Shown here: piece by piece, positions 4,460 to 6,488 of the stretch
How positions within the stretch are numbered: position 1 is the first letter of the stretch
How the letters are laid out: every line of letters starts with the position of its first letter
Assembly: GCA_944351315.1 (NCBI GenBank)
Contig: CALVPL010000095.1
Coordinates: 1 to 6,488, forward strand
DNA from: an uncultured Bacilli bacterium
GTDB lineage: Bacteria > Bacillota_I > Bacilli_A > RF39 > UBA660
Direction of reading: 5' to 3'
DNA length: 6,488 nucleotides
Program-made: the position numbers and the translations under genes
The notes under the pieces: generated by a model
Told to the model about the DNA's origin: nothing
Seen by the model: only the letters and a program-made list of their open reading frames with translations
The model's database searches: none

Positions 4460-4756
4460 ATGAATATGCAAAGTATTATGGCTCAAGCTCAAAGAATGCA
4501 AAGAGATTTACAAAAGAAAAAGGATGAAATAAATGCTCAATTATTTCCCGGGAAATATGAATTTGTTGAAGTAACCTTAAATGGTAAAAAAGAAATGGTT
4601 CGTTGTAAAATTAATAAAGAATCAATTGATGCTTCAGATATTGAATTATTGGAAGATTTTATTGTTTTGGCTACTAAAGACGCTATTCAAAAAATTGATA
4701 AAGAGTTTCAAGCAAAAATGGGACAATATGCAGGCATGCTTGATGGTTTGATGTAA
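4460..4756 (+). CDS. ybaB: YbaB/EbfC-family nucleoid-associated protein
   Basis: YbaB/EbfC proteins are small dimeric DNA-binding proteins that coat the nucleoid; the gene almost always sits between dnaX and recR, as here. The 98-aa product has the typical layout: an N-terminal helix rich in Met, Gln and Lys (MQSIMAQAQRMQRDLQKKK), a central beta region (YEFVEVTLNGKKEMVRCKIN), and the C-terminal helix LLEDFIVLATKDAI, which matches the conserved LLEDLIVAAVNDA pattern. The ATG at 4460 follows GAGG (4448-4451) and lies 16 bases after the dnaX stop. Codons 28-33 (LFPGKY) contain a complete Noc-binding sequence. The CCC there is the only in-frame CCC proline codon I found among the genes of the window, which suggests the site is kept for its DNA sequence. 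B. subtilis calls this gene yaaK. Confidence 0.93.
   Translation: MNMQSIMAQAQRMQRDLQKKKDEINAQLFPGKYEFVEVTLNGKKEMVRCKINKESIDASDIELLEDFIVLATKDAIQKIDKEFQAKMGQYAGMLDGLM
4542..4557. promoter_or_regulatory. Noc-binding site (NBS) inside ybaB
   Basis: TATTTCCCGGGAAATA is a perfect 16-bp palindrome, identical to the core of the intergenic site at 1270-1285 and to the Bacillus Noc-binding sequence. It spans LFPGKY in ybaB and uses rare GC-rich codons (CCC GGG) in an otherwise AT-rich gene. Unlike the intergenic copy, the symmetry does not extend beyond the core. Confidence 0.8.
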
Positions 4757-4757
4757 T

Positions 4758-5363
4758 ATGGAAGTTTATCCAAAAAATTTTGAAGCTTTAGTTGAATCTT
4801 TAAAAAAGTTGCCAGGTATTGGTGAGAAGAGTGCGGAGAGAATGGCCTTAGCTATTTTGGATATGTCTACTGAAGATGTTGTTCAAACAAGTAATGCACT
4901 TTTGGAAGCTAAAAAAACTTTACATTCTTGTTCTATCTGTGGAAGTTTAACCGATCAAGAAATTTGTAATATTTGTTCGAATGAAACCAGAGATAAAAAC
5001 TTAATTTGTGTAGTCGAAGATTATAAGAGTGTTTTTGCTTTTGAAAAAGTAGGAAATTTTAGGGGAGTTTACCATGTGTTAAATGGGTTAATTTCTCCAA
5101 TGTTAAATATTGGAACGGATGATATTAATCTGGCTTCTTTAGTAAAAAGAGTTTCCGAGTTAGAACATCCAGAGCTCATTTTGGCTTTAAAAAGTTCCAT
5201 TGAAGGACAAACTACTACTTCATACATTAAGAAAATTTTTGAAAACAAGAATGTAACAATTAGTCGTTTGGCTTATGGAATTCCTATGGGAGCAGAAATT
5301 GAGTATTTGGATATGTTGACTTTAGATAAAGCATTATTTGATCGTAAAATTATTTCGGAATAA
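4758..5363 (+). CDS. recR: Recombination mediator protein RecR
   Basis: RecR acts with RecO (and RecF) to load RecA on single-stranded DNA at gaps during recombinational repair. The 201-aa product is full length for the family. A helix-hairpin-helix (KLPGIGEKSAERMA) occupies residues 17-30. A four-cysteine zinc finger has C58, C61, C70 and C73. A Toprim domain starts near residue 82 (LICVVEDYKSVFAFEKVG), and GVYHVLNGLISPM follows as the conserved signature. The C-terminal SRLAYGIPMGAEIEYLD segment is also typical. The ATG lies one base after the ybaB stop, so the two are almost certainly translationally coupled within the dnaX-ybaB-recR operon. The stop TAA lies in the loop of a weak terminator. 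Confidence 0.96.
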   Translation: MEVYPKNFEALVESLKKLPGIGEKSAERMALAILDMSTEDVVQTSNALLEAKKTLHSCSICGSLTDQEICNICSNETRDKNLICVVEDYKSVFAFEKVGNFRGVYHVLNGLISPMLNIGTDDINLASLVKRVSELEHPELILALKSSIEGQTTTSYIKKIFENKNVTISRLAYGIPMGAEIEYLDMLTLDKALFDRKIISE

Positions 5364-5378
5364 AAATCCGATTTTTTT
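5355..5378 (+). terminator. Weak intrinsic terminator after recR
   Basis: TCGGA (5355-5359) and TCCGA (5367-5371) form a 5-bp stem with a 7-nt loop containing the recR stop codon, followed by seven T (5372-5378). The stem is short, so readthrough into bofA and holB is likely. Confidence 0.55.
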
Positions 5379-5403
5379 CATATCTTTTATTAGAGGGAAT
5401 TCT

Positions 5404-5592
5404 ATGATAAGGAAAATATATGCAGTTTTGAAAAAAGTTGTATTTGCTTTTCTATTATTATATGGTTTAAATTATTTTATTTCTTCTTTACATATTTATA
5501 TTCCAATCAATCTTATTACTGTTGGAATTGTAAGTTTTCTAGGCCTTCCTGGTCTTTCTTCTTTAATTATTTTGTATTTTATAGTAAAATAG
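5404..5592 (+). CDS. bofA: Small BofA-family membrane protein
   Basis: In Bacillus, BofA is a mother-cell membrane protein that, with SpoIVFA, holds the SpoIVFB protease inactive and so delays pro-sigma-K processing. The 62-aa product starts at ATG 5404, preceded by AGAGGG (5392-5397) at 6-nt spacing. A longer reading from ATG 5338 would lie inside recR and lacks a ribosome site. Residues 11-28 are a hydrophobic membrane segment. The C-terminal half carries the family signature: IPINLIT at 33-39 and LGLPG at 46-50, close to the PINLVT and LGIPGL pattern of Bacillus BofA, within a second hydrophobic stretch. It is shorter than the 87-aa Bacillus protein, whose N-terminal segment is missing. 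The position after recR is the same as in Bacillus. Whether this organism sporulates cannot be told from the window, and the protein may have another membrane role. Confidence 0.8.
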   Translation: MIRKIYAVLKKVVFAFLLLYGLNYFISSLHIYIPINLITVGIVSFLGLPGLSSLIILYFIVK

Positions 5593-5608
5593 CTTTAGGT
5601 GAAGGAAC

Positions 5609-6457
5609 GTGAATAACAATATTTTTCAAGAATTAGTTCAAGCATATCGTGAGAAAAAATTGGCTCATGCTTTTTTGATTGAAACAAATGATAAAGAAAA
5701 GAGTTATCACACTTTACTGCAATTTTTAAAAGTTATCAATTGTCCTAATGAATATCAGGAAAATTGTTCAAATTGTAATTTATGTCATCTTATTGATACA
5801 AATTCTTTACCTAGTTTATTAACTGTATATCCTGATGGTATAAATATTAAAAAAGAACAAATCTTAGAAGTGAAACGTGCATTTCAAACTAAGCCTGTTT
5901 TTTCCAAATATAATATGTATATAATTATGGATGCAGAAAATTTGAATTCTTCTAGTGCAAATACAATGTTAAAATTTTTAGAAGAACCTGAGGATTCAAT
6001 TATTGGTTTTTTTATTACTAATAATAAAGAAAATGTGATTGATACTATTAAGAGTCGATGTCAAATCTTATTAGATTATTATGATGTTGATATTTCTAAA
6101 CAAATTCCTTCTTCTTTTAAAGAGATGGCTATTTCTTATGTAAAAGAACTCGAAACTTCAGGTATTGATGCTGTTTTTTATAATAGAGATGTTCTTTTGC
6201 CAGAAATAAAAGATAAAAAAGATTTATTTTATTTATTTGAAGCTTTATTAGATCTTTATCGCAATTTGTTTTTTGCTGTTCAGAATCTTGAAGTTTTAAA
6301 AGATGAATATCAAGAATTTAAATTTTTGTTGAAAAAAAATCTAAAATATTTTGAAAAAAAAGTTGATTTAATTATGGAAATTTTAGATGAAATAAATTAT
6401 AATTTAAATATTTCTTTAGTTTTGGATCGATTTGTATTAGAAGGTGGTGATTCATAG
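5609..6457 (+). CDS. holB: DNA polymerase III subunit delta-prime
   Basis: HolB (delta-prime) is the stator of the clamp loader, working with DnaX and delta to open and load the beta clamp. The 282-aa product has the AAA+ layout of clamp-loader subunits. HAFLI at 20-24 aligns with the strand before the P-loop, but the Walker A Gly-Lys-Ser/Thr is missing (ETNDKEKS follows), as expected for this non-ATPase subunit. The zinc cysteines are C45, C53, C56 and C59. YIIMDAENLN (104-113) sits in the Walker B position. NTMLKFLEEP is at 118-127, and the SRC arginine-finger motif at 149-151 would act on the DnaX ATP site. The C-terminal helical domain is weakly conserved. The GTG at 5609 has AGGTGA (5597-5602) 6 nt upstream. 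Bacillus has tmk and other genes between bofA and holB; they are absent here. The stop TAG overlaps the next start by one base. Confidence 0.93.
   Translation: MNNNIFQELVQAYREKKLAHAFLIETNDKEKSYHTLLQFLKVINCPNEYQENCSNCNLCHLIDTNSLPSLLTVYPDGINIKKEQILEVKRAFQTKPVFSKYNMYIIMDAENLNSSSANTMLKFLEEPEDSIIGFFITNNKENVIDTIKSRCQILLDYYDVDISKQIPSSFKEMAISYVKELETSGIDAVFYNRDVLLPEIKDKKDLFYLFEALLDLYRNLFFAVQNLEVLKDEYQEFKFLLKKNLKYFEKKVDLIMEILDEINYNLNISLVLDRFVLEGGDS
6441..6450 (+). promoter_or_regulatory. Strong ribosome binding site for the gene after holB
   Basis: AAGGTGGTGA matches the ideal AAGGAGGTGA at nine of ten positions and lies 6 nt before the GTG at 6457. It sits within the end of holB and supports a real downstream gene. 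Confidence 0.7.
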
Positions 6458-6488
6458 TGAATATTTATGGTGTTGTTTTTCGAGATCG
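6457..6488 (+). CDS. ricT: Start of a RicT/YaaT-like (PSP1 domain) gene, cut by the window end
   Basis: Only the first ten codons are visible (MNIYGVVFRD). In Bacillus, holB is followed by yaaT (ricT), whose N-terminus MYNVIGVRF resembles this short peptide. RicT is a PSP1-domain protein of the RicAFT complex, which promotes RNase Y-dependent mRNA maturation. The GTG shares its G with the last base of the holB stop TAG and has a strong ribosome site, so it is translationally coupled to holB. The identity rests mainly on gene order. Confidence 0.55.
   Translation, partial: MNIYGVVFRD

Noticed and set aside
4766..4774. TTATCCAAA at the recR start as a DnaA box
   Set aside because: It is a single eight-of-nine match in the conserved VYPK codons of recR, explained by coding, with no neighbouring boxes.
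5338..5403. N-terminal extension of the BofA-like ORF from ATG 5338
   Set aside because: It overlaps the end of recR and the terminator and has no ribosome site. The ATG at 5404 has AGAGGG at ideal spacing.

Overview
The window looks like chromosomal DNA from a low-GC member of the Bacillota (Firmicutes). The gene order is the classic origin-proximal one known from Bacillus: gyrA, then SRP RNA, tadA, dnaX, ybaB/yaaK, recR, bofA, holB and ricT/yaaT, all on the + strand. The DNA is very AT-rich, the SRP RNA is the minimal hairpin form without an Alu domain, and tadA and bofA are short. Together these suggest a reduced, gut-type Bacilli/Erysipelotrichia or Mollicutes-related lineage, but I cannot name the genus. 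Complete genes end in TAA or TAG and tryptophan is TGG, so nothing points to a recoded TGA.

Bases 1-1242 hold the 3' part of gyrA and its rho-independent terminator. Bases 1243-2249 contain no gene I can support. They hold the most striking content of the window: eight near-perfect 16-bp parS sites (consensus TGTTYCACGTGRAACA) within 957 bp, spaced about 100-200 bp apart. Seven of the eight have a DnaA-box-like motif (NGTNNATAA) 4-6 bp upstream in constant orientation. A perfect 24-bp palindrome in the same region contains the 16-bp Noc-binding sequence TATTTCCCGGGAAATA. A second identical Noc site lies inside ybaB. I read this as a compact centromere or segregation locus where ParB, Noc and possibly DnaA converge.

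Bases 2250-6488 hold a housekeeping cluster. It starts with the SRP RNA and tadA (tRNA A34 deaminase), which probably share a promoter. dnaX (clamp-loader tau) follows, with its own extended -10 promoter. Then come ybaB (nucleoid-associated protein), recR (recombination mediator), a 62-residue BofA-family membrane protein, holB (clamp-loader delta-prime) and the first codons of a ricT-like gene. dnaX and holB encode two subunits of the same clamp loader, and ybaB-recR is a conserved pair in DNA maintenance. dnaX also carries two perfect DnaA boxes 21 bp apart and in-frame slippery heptamers in its variable linker.

Motif positions, mismatch counts and codon tallies were made by eye from the given sequence. 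Family assignments rest on recognised motifs and gene order, not on a search.
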